Of a DNA stretch of 64,000 bases, positions 10,197 through 19,700 are shown in pieces. How positions within the stretch are numbered: position 1 is the stretch's first letter; each line of letters starts with the position of its first letter. Under the pieces are notes generated by a model. The model searched no databases and was not told where the DNA came from. It saw nothing but the letters and a program-made list of their open reading frames with translations. This DNA comes from Symsagittifera roscoffensis (taxonomy: Eukaryota > Xenacoelomorpha > Acoela > Convolutidae): the NCBI RefSeq assembly GCF_963678635.1, contig NC_087071.1, forward strand, positions 4,169,624 to 4,233,623. The letters are read 5' to 3'. A program made the position numbers and the translations under genes.

Positions 10197-12002
10197 TTAA
10201 TCGTCGGGGAAAAAACCGTGGGGGAAGATGTCGTGAATTAGTTCTGAAGTTGTTAGTAGTTTAGCTAAGATGCGGATGATATTTTTAGTCTGAAGCAGTG
10301 GCCAAAGCAATTGAAGTGCCTTAATAGTGGTTAGTTCTTCAGTGGCAACTGCAAACTCATAAGGTGTGTTTTGGATTAGATTATATAATTTGTGATTGAA
10401 TTTAGTGTTGTGGATGAATTCTAAAATTGGGATTTCTATGGGTTGTACAAACTCGTGCGGGAGAAGGAAGGGTCGGGATTCTTCGGCGTTGAAGGTCTTG
10501 GTGATGGGACAGAAGATGTACATTTGGGTTATGGGGTCATAATTACGAAGAATACCATGAAGGTTAGTATCTTTAATACAGTATGTGAAATTTAGGAAAA
10601 ATGGTGAAGTGTATTTGGAATTAATGAATTGAAAACGATGGTGTGGTTGTCTAGAGGGTGTGTGTAGGTCAAAGTGATTTTGGATGAAGCGATAATAACT
10701 ATATGTGTGGGTTTGTTTAGTGCGCAACATAATATCGTGTGAGCAGTGTAAATCTCTTTCGTGTGGTGCAAGGAAATGAAAGGTTAGTGAAAATATTTGG
10801 AAGCGTTCTTTAAAACTTTCGTATGCTTGTGTGTCTGTTAGTGCTTCTGAAATAATGTGATCAAACTTTCGGTCGAAGATGTTTAGTGTAAATATATATG
10901 GTGTCTTGATGAAAAATTTCTCGGTAATTTGTGGATTAGCGAAGCGATCGTCGTCTAAGAATTGATCTTGGTTAGCTCTGATGATGTTGTGATCATAGTA
11001 TTCGAGTGTATATTCGTTAGCTCTAGGTGCAGTGTGTGTTTTTAGTGATTTTTTATATCCAACGTAAGTAAATTGTCTAGCGGTTAGTGGTGTAGTGAGT
11101 CGATATAGCATGTCCGTATTTCGCTCTATATCGATGTGAGTGTTAGATAATGGTAAGCAAAGAGGGTTAGTAAAATGATAATATGAGGTCCAAGAGAGAG
11201 TGGGCATTAAAACGTATTCATCTACGAAGTTGCGTGTTTCGTTAGTGTCGTGGGGGGTGTTTAAGGTGTATTGTGGGAATGAGGGTAAGGTGATGGCTAA
11301 AAATTCTTTTGTGTTAGTATGCTTGGGGTGGTTGATGTATTCACGGGCTGTTCCTGGTTTTGCTGGGAAAGGATGGTTGGGGAACTTTCTTTTAAAAGTG
11401 CGGTAAGCTCTATTAGTGTTGAGTGAAGATTCAGTGGATGTGGATGATGGTGCTAATGATTCAGTATAATTTGAAGAGGGTGTAGGGGTAGGGGGGTTGG
11501 ATGAATTTATTGTGGAGGAGATTTGGTTTATGGTTGGGGTATTAAGGTGGTAGGGTTGTTGTTGAAGGGTAATAAAATTATCTAGCTCTGGGGAGATTCG
11601 GGGGGTGTCTGGAGAATGAGATGATTGGTCAGAATGGTATGAGGAGTAGGTTGGGGTAACTTGGGAAGCATAAGAGGGTGTGGGGGTGATTGGGTCAGGG
11701 TTATTGGATAATATGGGTTGAAAAGGGGGTTGAGAAAAATTAGAAGAGTTATGAAAATTATTGGATGGGGATGGTTCTGAGTCGGCAAATTCATCGGGGG
11801 TTTCAATATTCGGGTTATTGAGTTGTGAGATGGAATATAAAACTGAGATGTGTGAATTAGTATCGGAATTCATGCCTGATGTTACATTACTAGATGGAAA
11901 ATCGGGTGGCGGAAAAGCAAAAAGTGGTATTATTGGGATTGGGGAGGTAAGATTGGTTGGGTGGGAATTTGATCGGTGTAGTGATCCAAGTTGGCGGCTC
12001 AT
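10197..12002 (-). CDS. 601-aa accessory protein of unknown function
   Basis: The last ORF of the element starts in the ATGA overlap with env. Residues 1-200 are Pro/Ser/Thr/Asn-rich and probably disordered (PSSNVTSGMNSDTNSHIS, SSNPPTPTPSSNYTES). Residues 205-601 look folded, with mixed aromatic/charged sequence (TLSWTSYYHFTNPLCLPL, FERFQIFSLTFHFLAPHERD-like strands) and a hydrophobic C-terminal helix region (IKALQLLWPLLQTKNIIRIL). There is no signal peptide and no obvious transmembrane span. I recognise no domain. Its size, full openness and coupling to env support a real gene; a capsid-like, regulatory or antagonist role would be guesswork. Confidence 0.75.
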   Translation of the reverse strand: MSRQLGSLHRSNSHPTNLTSPIPIIPLFAFPPPDFPSSNVTSGMNSDTNSHISVLYSISQLNNPNIETPDEFADSEPSPSNNFHNSSNFSQPPFQPILSNNPDPITPTPSYASQVTPTYSSYHSDQSSHSPDTPRISPELDNFITLQQQPYHLNTPTINQISSTINSSNPPTPTPSSNYTESLAPSSTSTESSLNTNRAYRTFKRKFPNHPFPAKPGTAREYINHPKHTNTKEFLAITLPSFPQYTLNTPHDTNETRNFVDEYVLMPTLSWTSYYHFTNPLCLPLSNTHIDIERNTDMLYRLTTPLTARQFTYVGYKKSLKTHTAPRANEYTLEYYDHNIIRANQDQFLDDDRFANPQITEKFFIKTPYIFTLNIFDRKFDHIISEALTDTQAYESFKERFQIFSLTFHFLAPHERDLHCSHDIMLRTKQTHTYSYYRFIQNHFDLHTPSRQPHHRFQFINSKYTSPFFLNFTYCIKDTNLHGILRNYDPITQMYIFCPITKTFNAEESRPFLLPHEFVQPIEIPILEFIHNTKFNHKLYNLIQNTPYEFAVATEELTTIKALQLLWPLLQTKNIIRILAKLLTTSELIHDIFPHGFFPDD

Positions 12003-14617
12003 CGTGGGCTAAAAAAATGATTATTTTGAGACTGAAAAGCGGTGGTATGGGGTTGTTCAATAATTTGTTCATAAGTATTATCATCTTGTGACTGGTGTGT
12101 CATTATATGTTGAATGGGACTTTGTGATGTGGTGAGTCGAAAATTTGGATTATGTGTGATGGCTAAGTTTCGAAAATTTCGTGGGACTAGGGATAGTGGA
12201 TGGTTATTTGGTAGGGGTGGTAATTGTGGTGCCGTTGGCGTTATGTCTACATTGTTATGTTCTTCGTCGTATGTATTTTGTCGTGTTGTTATTTTTGTGT
12301 TATATTCTTTTATTTGTGCGTCTAAAAGAATTTTGTTTATAGATGTAGAAAAGATTCCAAAAAATCCTGCAAAGAGTATGCGTGCTACACTTGCTTGTCG
12401 ATTGACCTGTGTGTGTATAGCACATGTGTTGTAGATTCCTTTTAAAAGTGAGAAAAGAAATCCAATAAAGTTAAACATTGCGTATAAAATAGTCAATTTT
12501 TCTAAGATGTAGTAGGGCCATCCTAGAAAATCGAGGATCTCATTTTTGAGTGTAACAAAGCTAAAAATGTTAATTGGTGATATATCTTGGGGACGGTATT
12601 TTTCACCGTTTAGATATATATAATCTTTAATGTCTTTAAAATATCCGCTATAGTCTTGCGTGTAGATATCGGCAAATCCTGCGGTTTCTGCAAGTTTGCG
12701 TAAATTTTGGTCTATTGATTGTCTTTGTATAGTATCCATTTGTGTTAATAATTCTTGGAATTGTTGTGTTCTAATGTGATGTTGAATATCTGATTTTGAA
12801 TAGATTCCTATTGATTGTAAGTCTATATTTGGGTTTCGAGCAATAGCGCGAATGCTTTCTGGTGAAAATTTTTTGAGCGATTGCATTAATGTGGGATATG
12901 GAGTGAGAAGATAATATTTATTTTCATCAGGGTTTAGTTGTACTACATTGTGGCTGTTTTCTGATCCACATGGGACTGCGGTATCCCAGAAATAGGTTCT
13001 TCGTGAAAGTGTATCCACGAAATGTACTTTATTCTTATAAAAGATAGGGATTCTTTTATAACATCGTTTATCTTCAAAAACGTATAGTGGTGATACTTTT
13101 TTAGTACAAGTATAAAACCATAAGATGTTTCCTTCATAGTCTAAAAAATTTGATCTATTTCCAGATAATAAGTATCCTGCATAGGGTATTTTTAATACTG
13201 CTAGTGCAAGTGATTGTAATATTTGTGTTCGTTCTAATTCGCATAGGTGGTGTAGTGTTTCTAATTCGGAGAGTGACATTTCTTGAAAAATTCGGCTAAT
13301 TGTATAATCTAGTTTCATATCTAAATGAATATCATAGTGGATATTACCGAAATATGTAGTATTCATTAGTGATAATTCTTGTAAGCGTGTGCTTCTGGTG
13401 TCATGGGGTTTTAGATGTCCACCAGGTTGTCCGTTGCTTTTTTCAAAATTAACTGGTATATAGGATGTTCCTTCGTTTAGAGGATGACCTGTGGCATATG
13501 GGTCGATTTTTACTTTTCCAGTGGTCATGTCGAATCCTTTTTCGTATTCAACTAATATTTCAGAGTATTGTGTTCTGTGAAGTGGATTCCTGTATTTACA
13601 TGCAAGTTCTGTTTCTTGATATATTTGAAAACGTGTCAATTTATTTTCTATATTGTCTATGTTTCTAAAATTAGAACTTAGTTTTCGTGATGGATGGACT
13701 TGTTCATATGGAATTGATTGTATAAAATATTTTTCGTGAAATTTTATCATACGAGCGTGTATTTTTGCTACTTGAAATGTTGTACATGTATCTTCGGGGA
13801 ACCAAACAATTGTTGCTTGTGTTCTCGTTGTAGGGTCGCAATAACCTTGATCATTTTTACAAGGTAATCGGATTCCTTGATAGATCATTGTATTATCTGA
13901 TAAATCTCGTGTTAGTTGTATTTTTTCGAGTTGTATTTTCCAATCGAAAAACATTATTTCTTGGTATCCTTTATTTTTTGTGTCTGCTTTGCAGTTTGAT
14001 GGGTCATTTATACCAATGTGTGGTATCCAATGTTTATCGTGTAGGTCATAGGTTAATCGTCCGTGTGCGCCGTTATACGGGTATTTTTCGTCTAGTTTTA
14101 TATGTCCTTGGTGTCTTTCAAGTTGTGATTGATGTACAGAGTCTGGAAAAACTTGAAAATTAACTAACTTTCTAGCGGAGTTTTTATTTTGTGTGATGTT
14201 TAGTCTAAGTAATTCATTTTTACAATCGTCGGGATTGAGATGTAAAAGACGTTCTATATTGCTTTGATAGAATGATTCATGGTCAAGTCGGTTTTTGTTT
14301 CCATTCGAGACTTGTGAACAATGTACTTTCTTTTCGGAAAATGTTGCTGTGAATTTATAACCTGTAACTGTTGTTGCTCGGGCTTTTGAATAGAGTGTTG
14401 CTATTACATCTGTGGTTTCTATAGCTTGTGGTTCTGTTTCACATTGTGATACTTGATTTATTGCATATTTATGTAGTGTTTTTTGTTCATTTTCTTCACA
14501 ATCGTAATGTGTTACTAGTAAATCTTGTGGTCCTGTACGAGGGGAAGGGTTTATGTTTTGATTTGAGATTACTAGAAAAAGGAGTTGGAGAAAAATTAAT
14601 AATTTTAGAATATACAT
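11999..14617 (-). CDS. Envelope-like glycoprotein, 872 aa
   Basis: The ORF starts at ATG 14617 with a strong signal peptide (MYILKLLIFLQLLFLVIS). A long ectodomain follows with many cysteines (including CKNDQGYC, CTTFQVAK, CELERTQIL and CYKRIPIFY). A predicted transmembrane segment LTILYAMFNFIGFLFSLL lies near 706-723, with a second hydrophobic stretch ARILFAGFFGIFSTSI near 745-760, then a Pro/Gln/Asn-rich tail of about 110 residues. The position 3' of pol and the topology are those of a retroviral or errantivirus env. I see no sequence match to errantiviral or baculoviral F proteins. A segment with GIYSKSDI then a Leu-rich helix resembles, from memory only, the glycoprotein class shared by invertebrate elements and chuvirus-like viruses. 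Its TGA stop overlaps the next ATG as ATGA (11999-12002). Confidence 0.8.
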   Translation of the reverse strand: MYILKLLIFLQLLFLVISNQNINPSPRTGPQDLLVTHYDCEENEQKTLHKYAINQVSQCETEPQAIETTDVIATLYSKARATTVTGYKFTATFSEKKVHCSQVSNGNKNRLDHESFYQSNIERLLHLNPDDCKNELLRLNITQNKNSARKLVNFQVFPDSVHQSQLERHQGHIKLDEKYPYNGAHGRLTYDLHDKHWIPHIGINDPSNCKADTKNKGYQEIMFFDWKIQLEKIQLTRDLSDNTMIYQGIRLPCKNDQGYCDPTTRTQATIVWFPEDTCTTFQVAKIHARMIKFHEKYFIQSIPYEQVHPSRKLSSNFRNIDNIENKLTRFQIYQETELACKYRNPLHRTQYSEILVEYEKGFDMTTGKVKIDPYATGHPLNEGTSYIPVNFEKSNGQPGGHLKPHDTRSTRLQELSLMNTTYFGNIHYDIHLDMKLDYTISRIFQEMSLSELETLHHLCELERTQILQSLALAVLKIPYAGYLLSGNRSNFLDYEGNILWFYTCTKKVSPLYVFEDKRCYKRIPIFYKNKVHFVDTLSRRTYFWDTAVPCGSENSHNVVQLNPDENKYYLLTPYPTLMQSLKKFSPESIRAIARNPNIDLQSIGIYSKSDIQHHIRTQQFQELLTQMDTIQRQSIDQNLRKLAETAGFADIYTQDYSGYFKDIKDYIYLNGEKYRPQDISPINIFSFVTLKNEILDFLGWPYYILEKLTILYAMFNFIGFLFSLLKGIYNTCAIHTQVNRQASVARILFAGFFGIFSTSINKILLDAQIKEYNTKITTRQNTYDEEHNNVDITPTAPQLPPLPNNHPLSLVPRNFRNLAITHNPNFRLTTSQSPIQHIMTHQSQDDNTYEQIIEQPHTTAFQSQNNHFFSPR

Positions 14618-15738
14618 GTGTATGATAATCCTGAGTATGGATTATAAAATGTAATGTAGCCAATTGTGTTTTTGGTATATCTGTCGTATTTGTATATTAC
14701 TTCAGTAGTTATAAACGGTGGTGGTAGTGATTGAGCTGTTATGTTAGGTGGATTTAATGGGTAGGGATGTTGGGTAATATTATTTAACTTAACTGTGATT
14801 TCAAACTTTAATTGTAAACTGTTTTGTTGGAGTATTTGAATATTGTGATCACGGATATCGTTGTGAATATCTTGGCGATATTGTAATCTATTAAGTGCCC
14901 AGTTATGAAGGCGGTTACTTTCTTGATGTTGTCCAAATAATGGTGGAGGTGCTGTAAATGTATTCCAATCTAGTCTTAAAGGAATATTTATTGATGATTG
15001 TTCTCGATATCTGGCGTCGAGATTATTTGGAAAATTTAAGTTAAAAGGTGGTGGTGAAATCTTGCTTATTGATGGTGTTGATGGTAGTGATAATGTTTCT
15101 GGTAGTGATGAGGATGTTGTTGTATCCGTAGAAATATCTATGGGGTCATTGACTAAATTTGGTTCACCTTGTGTAAATGAATGTGTAGTCCAATATGGAA
15201 ATCGTGATGTTTGGTTTGTAGGGTTGAAAGGATTTTCACGTATTTGCTCAGATGTTGGTGTTGAACCTAAGTAATCTGATGGTAGGCTTGAGGTGCTACG
15301 TTGCGAAAGAAGCGTAGGGGTTTCTGGTAATATACCAATGGGGTTTTCTGGAGTGTTTTGTGATGGGGATTGAGGTATATCAAAATGAACTCGGGGAGTT
15401 TGAAAATTTCTGTTTCGTCGAGGATGTATAATTTGTCTATTTATTTCGACTGTATTTTGGTTTTGACTAGAATTTCTTATTCTATTTAGTTCTTGTGGTA
15501 GTGTTGGGTATAGGTTATATGTTGGTTCGCTTAAAGGTGCTTGTCGTTGAACTGGTTCTAGTGGTTCTGATAAACGAGCATGTCGTTCTTCAAAAGTGTA
15601 TGGATTGTCTTGAAAAGAAATTCGTGTAGATGTTTGAGGATTTTGAGTAGTTGAAGGTGGTGTTTGGTTATCTTGGGATGATGTCAGTGAAGACTGATTC
15701 TGTGACTGTTGGGTAGCAATTTTTGATGGTTTTTTGAA
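14605..15738 (-). CDS. 377-codon open frame with no ATG, Pro/Ser/Thr/Asn-rich
   Basis: On the minus strand, a frame opens just after two TAA codons (15739-15744) and runs uninterrupted to a TAA at 14605-14607, overlapping the envelope ATG by 13 nt. It contains no methionine codon at all. The product would be rich in Pro, Ser, Thr, Asn and Gln, with recognisable phrases such as FPYWTTHSFTQGEPNL and, near the C-terminus, a more ordered part (LRLDWNTFTAPPPLFGQHQ, EVIYKYDRYTKNTIGYITFY). The stops directly upstream rule out a simple frameshift from the 62-aa ORF. Expression must use splicing (an acceptor-like CAACAG lies near 15704) or a non-AUG codon (in-frame CTG at 15685-15687). Length and composition like the 601-aa ORF argue strongly that it is translated. 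Confidence 0.7.
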   Translation of the reverse strand, partial: FKKPSKIATQQSQNQSSLTSSQDNQTPPSTTQNPQTSTRISFQDNPYTFEERHARLSEPLEPVQRQAPLSEPTYNLYPTLPQELNRIRNSSQNQNTVEINRQIIHPRRNRNFQTPRVHFDIPQSPSQNTPENPIGILPETPTLLSQRSTSSLPSDYLGSTPTSEQIRENPFNPTNQTSRFPYWTTHSFTQGEPNLVNDPIDISTDTTTSSSLPETLSLPSTPSISKISPPPFNLNFPNNLDARYREQSSINIPLRLDWNTFTAPPPLFGQHQESNRLHNWALNRLQYRQDIHNDIRDHNIQILQQNSLQLKFEITVKLNNITQHPYPLNPPNITAQSLPPPFITTEVIYKYDRYTKNTIGYITFYNPYSGLSYTCIF

Positions 15739-15746
15739 TTATTACT

Positions 15747-15935
15747 TTAGTGAGAAATTTTGTGTTTATTATAATATTCTTCCAAAAAAAGAATTAGAAG
15801 GACTGTTGCTAGGGCAAATGTGAGGATTGCTTTCTTTATACATTTACAGATGGTCAAAATGAGGGATGATAAGAATGCTATGAAAATTACAAACAATAAA
15901 AAAATATCGGTTCTACTGAAAATTGTTCGTATCAT
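15747..15935 (-). CDS. Small membrane protein, 62 aa
   Basis: It starts within the ATGA overlap with the 76-aa ORF. It has two membrane helices (IFLLFVIFIAFLSSLILTIC and KAILTFALATVLLILFL), a short basic loop KCIKK between them and a polar tail EEYYNKHKISH. The architecture is a small hairpin membrane protein. It is followed within nine bases by the start of the ATG-less frame. No family recognised. Confidence 0.5.
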   Translation of the reverse strand: MIRTIFSRTDIFLLFVIFIAFLSSLILTICKCIKKAILTFALATVLLILFLEEYYNKHKISH

Positions 15936-16162
15936 TTAGACAAGTTGTATAAATCGTACCTGTGGATATAATCAAGGGTTTTGGAAAGTTGGAGGAATAG
16001 TTCGAGAATAGTGTAGAAAGTTAAAAAAATGTTACAAAAAATGATTAGGATTATTAGAAAAGATTCAAGTATATCAAAAAGAAATATTATAAAGGATTCA
16101 AGTATTGTAAAAAAATGTTTAAGATTTATGAGTATTTGAGTAACTGATTGAGAGAAGAGCAT
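15932..16162 (-). CDS. Small hydrophobic protein, 76 aa
   Basis: The ORF starts at ATG 16162. It is almost entirely hydrophobic (FIIFLFDILESFLIILIIFC, NIFLTFYTILELFLQL), with at least two membrane segments and a short polar C-terminus. Its TGA stop overlaps the next ATG as ATGA (15932-15935), the classical arrangement for termination-reinitiation. The role is unknown; viroporin-like or envelope-accessory functions are possible. It is short and AT-rich, so chance is not excluded, but the coupled junction argues for a gene. Confidence 0.5.
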   Translation of the reverse strand: MLFSQSVTQILINLKHFFTILESFIIFLFDILESFLIILIIFCNIFLTFYTILELFLQLSKTLDYIHRYDLYNLSK

Positions 16163-16759
16163 TTAAGAAATGATCTCTTGGTCGAATATTTTTTGCTGTT
16201 TGAGGCGATTTTCTAGTGTGGTCGGATTATTTATTAGTTTTTTGACAAGTGGGTTGAGTTTTGTAAAAAATTGTTGGGGGCAATTTTTATGGTGACTGGG
16301 AGGTCGTCTTTTTCTTTATTTTTGTTTGTCAAATGATCCAGGGTATGGTGAGATTTTTATACTTTAGGCTAATTAAAATGTTCATTTTGTTACTTTAGGC
16401 TAAGTTAACAAATTTGCTTTGGGGGTATTCGTGGTCTGAGTTGGGGAAATATTGTTGATCTTTGGGTTATTAGATAAGGGAGGGGTACGGTATTATGGTG
16501 ATATTTATTTTAGTTGTCAAGTTGGAGTGGTTTGCTTATTTTTGACCTGGAGGTCGTAAAGTTATAGTTATAGATGTGCCTGGAGTTCTATATGATTCGT
16601 CTAATTGGTCTTAGTTTGAGTTAGAGAAAGTGACGGATTGGATGAATCCTATTGGTCTATTTTGAACTAGAATTATTACGTACTTGTCAGCATGTTATTT
16701 TGAAAAATGTAAATGAAAAATGTTTCGGAGGTTTCAAGATTGTGAAGCAAATGTTAAAA
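16163..16759 (-). other. Non-coding spacer between Gag-Pol and the accessory/env block
   Basis: About 600 bp without a frame. Short direct repeats are present on the plus strand: TACTTTAGGCTAA near 16361 and 16391, and GGAGGTCGT near 16300 and 16550. It is the natural place for splice acceptors of sub-genomic mRNAs; none is demonstrable by eye. Confidence 0.5.
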
Positions 16760-19700
16760 TTACTTTTGAAATTCTACTTTCTTTAAAATTTTAGATTGGG
16801 GGATGAATATTTTATAGTTTTTACGTGGTTGATTTCGGAGTCTTGTTGTTTTTCTATTTTCTGATTTGTCGATTTGTTCTTGGGGTATTATTTGTTCGGT
16901 CATTTTTCTATTTTTTCTTTGTTTTGGAGATTCTTTATGGTTTTGTGTATTGTTTTTGGTGGCGGTTGGTTTTGTGTTTTGATTTTCGGTGGGGTTATCA
17001 TTTTGTTCTGTGTTTTTCAGATGTGGTTCATTTTGAATGATTTTTAATCCTGTGAAAGAATATAATTGAGTTAATTCGCGGAGTGCGTATTCTTTTGGGT
17101 AATAAGGTAATAGGTTGTTTCGATGTTGAACGATTTCTTTTTTGTTTGAGTCGGTAATTTTATATGTGACATCAGTGGGTTTTGCAATTATTTGGTAGGG
17201 TCCTTTTCGGAGGGGTTGTAATTTTTTAGAAATTCCTTTTTGAGTATTAAAATTAGGTATTAAAACAAATGTTCCAATTTTTAAATCGGAAGCTGGTGTA
17301 AAACGTGAATTGATTTGTTCATTTATGTTTTGTCTTTGTAATAACTTTTTCGTTATTTTTTGGTAAATTTCATTGTGTTTCTTATCTCTATTTAAAATCC
17401 ATTCGGTGTGTGTACCGGAGGCTAATTTAAGAATTTGTGGGTGATGAAAATGATCTTCATCGTGTGTATGTAAAGGTAGGTTATAACAAATTGAGTCTTT
17501 ATTTGGTTGACAATAACCTTGTGCGTTTTTATGAGAATTTGCTGTAAACATTATTGGTTTGCGTGGCTTTTGGTTAAAAACCATTTCGTATGGTGACATT
17601 CCTAAAGTTGTCGTTATTTGTGAATTATATGCTAAGGGAAATAATTTTACATCTGCTGACCATTCGGTATATTTTGTATCATTTCCGTTGATGATACATC
17701 TAAGATATTCTTGTAATGAACGGTTCATACCTTCGACTAAGCCGTTTGTCCAAGGTGCATGAGATGTACGTGGTTTGTGTTTAATGTTATATAAATGACA
17801 TAGTGTGATAATTTCATTATTTATGAATTCTGTACCGTTGTCTGTAACTAAAATTTCTGGTAGTCCGAATTTTGCTATCCAGTGTTCATAGAGTGTTGTG
17901 TAAGCGTAATAAGCGTTACAATGTGGTACTGGGTTAAGTGCTACATAATGTGTAAATGCGTCAACAATTACCATAATGTAGGAGTTTCCTTCTGATGAGG
18001 GTGAAATTGGTCCTTTAGTATCAAATGAGATACGATGATTAAAGTACAAACTTTGTCCTTTAAAATCTTGTTTTTGTGCTATTTGTTTTTGATTTGGGTA
18101 AGGTTTATTTAGTTGACATACTATACAGTCATTGCATAGTACTTTTATCCAAATTGGTGCATTTGGGAAATAAAAGTTTTGTATAAAATTTGAATATGTT
18201 TTTTCTGATCCAGAGTGTCCTTTAATATTTTGTGTATGTGAAATATTAAAAGCTATAAGAATCATACTTAAAGGGAGACATGGAACTGTAGATTCATTCA
18301 GGTTATACTCTAAAAGGTCTGTATTTTCGTTAATTGTTGTGTTGTTAAATTTGCGAAAGTATCGGAGGAGTGTTTTGTTTCCTAGAATGGTTGAATCTGC
18401 TTTGATAGGTTTAGTTTTATATTTGTGCCATGATTTCAGTTGTCGAATTACTGGGTCAAGGTTTTGATATTGTTTCAGTGTTGAAATTGTAATTATTTCT
18501 GTTGGGGGGAGAAAAATGTTTTCGATTTCTAATTTAGATAAGGGTATTGTATCAAGTGGGTCGTGAAGGTCAAAAACTTGATTTATTGTGTATTTTGAAT
18601 CATTTGTTTGTGGTCCTGATAAATTTATTTTATCAGTTAAATCTTCTTTTTCAATTAGTGGAAAATGGTCTTTCTTAGGCGGGTGTTGTTTTGTTCGTTT
18701 TTGTTGAGTGTTATTTTTTATCCATTGAGAATATGGGATTGGTTTGAAAGTTGATGTTCCAAGTAAATCAACTTCATAATGATTATTTTGACAATCTAAA
18801 TAAAGTGGGAAATGTTGTAAGCTATTTATTTGTGATTGTTCAATATCAGTTTTTACTGCATATTTGCATTCCAATCGGGGTGATGTTTCGTTTTCTGCAA
18901 GGTAGAATTTTATGTTTTTGGGTATTTCAACTGTTGTTTTTCGTGTAAGTAATTCAGGTGGTGTATTTCGACTTAAGGTGTCTGGTAATGCAAGATTTTT
19001 TCCTGCAGTCCAAACTATATGTAAGTTTGGAAATTTCATTAGAATTAGTTGAAATCTGTAAACTCGGTGGTTTGGGTTAGATTTTTGTGTAAAGAGAAAG
19101 ATGATTGGTTTATGGTCTGTGAATAGAACTGTGGGGTGTTTTGATCCAAGTATCAGAAATTCATATTCTGTCAGTGTATATATTATGGCTGTACATTCTC
19201 TCATTAGAGTTGAGAGTCGTAGCTCTGCTTGAGTGAATAATCGAGAATTTGCTGATATGAGGTTCATTTTATTTGTACCATTATGTGATTGTAATAGTGC
19301 TGCACCGATGCCAAAGTTCGAAGCATCGCACATTGCATAAAATGGTTGATTTGAATCTGGAATTGTGTTTGAAATTTGTTCAGTTAAAAGTTTCTTTACT
19401 TCTTCAAATCGTGTTTGATGTTCTGTGTTCCATTCAAAATTATTTTGTTGTCTAAGGATGTTATAAAATGGTCGTAGATATAATTGCATTTTATAAACAT
19501 ATTTACTTAAAAAGTTTAACATTCCAAGAAATTCTTGGATTTTCTTTTTATTTGTTGGTGGTTGAAGTTTTTGAATAGCGTCAATGCGTGATTTCAATGG
19601 AGTGATTGTTTTTCTTTCTATATTATGTCCTAAGAATTTAACTCTTGTCAAAAAGAAGTGTGATTTATCGGGGGCGGCCTTCAGATTTTCGTTCTGAAGT

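Noticed and set aside
11582-12434. Extra frames on both strands around the env/601-aa junction
   Set aside because: All lie inside the two long coupled ORFs and show only low-complexity Pro/Leu or Val/Cys composition.
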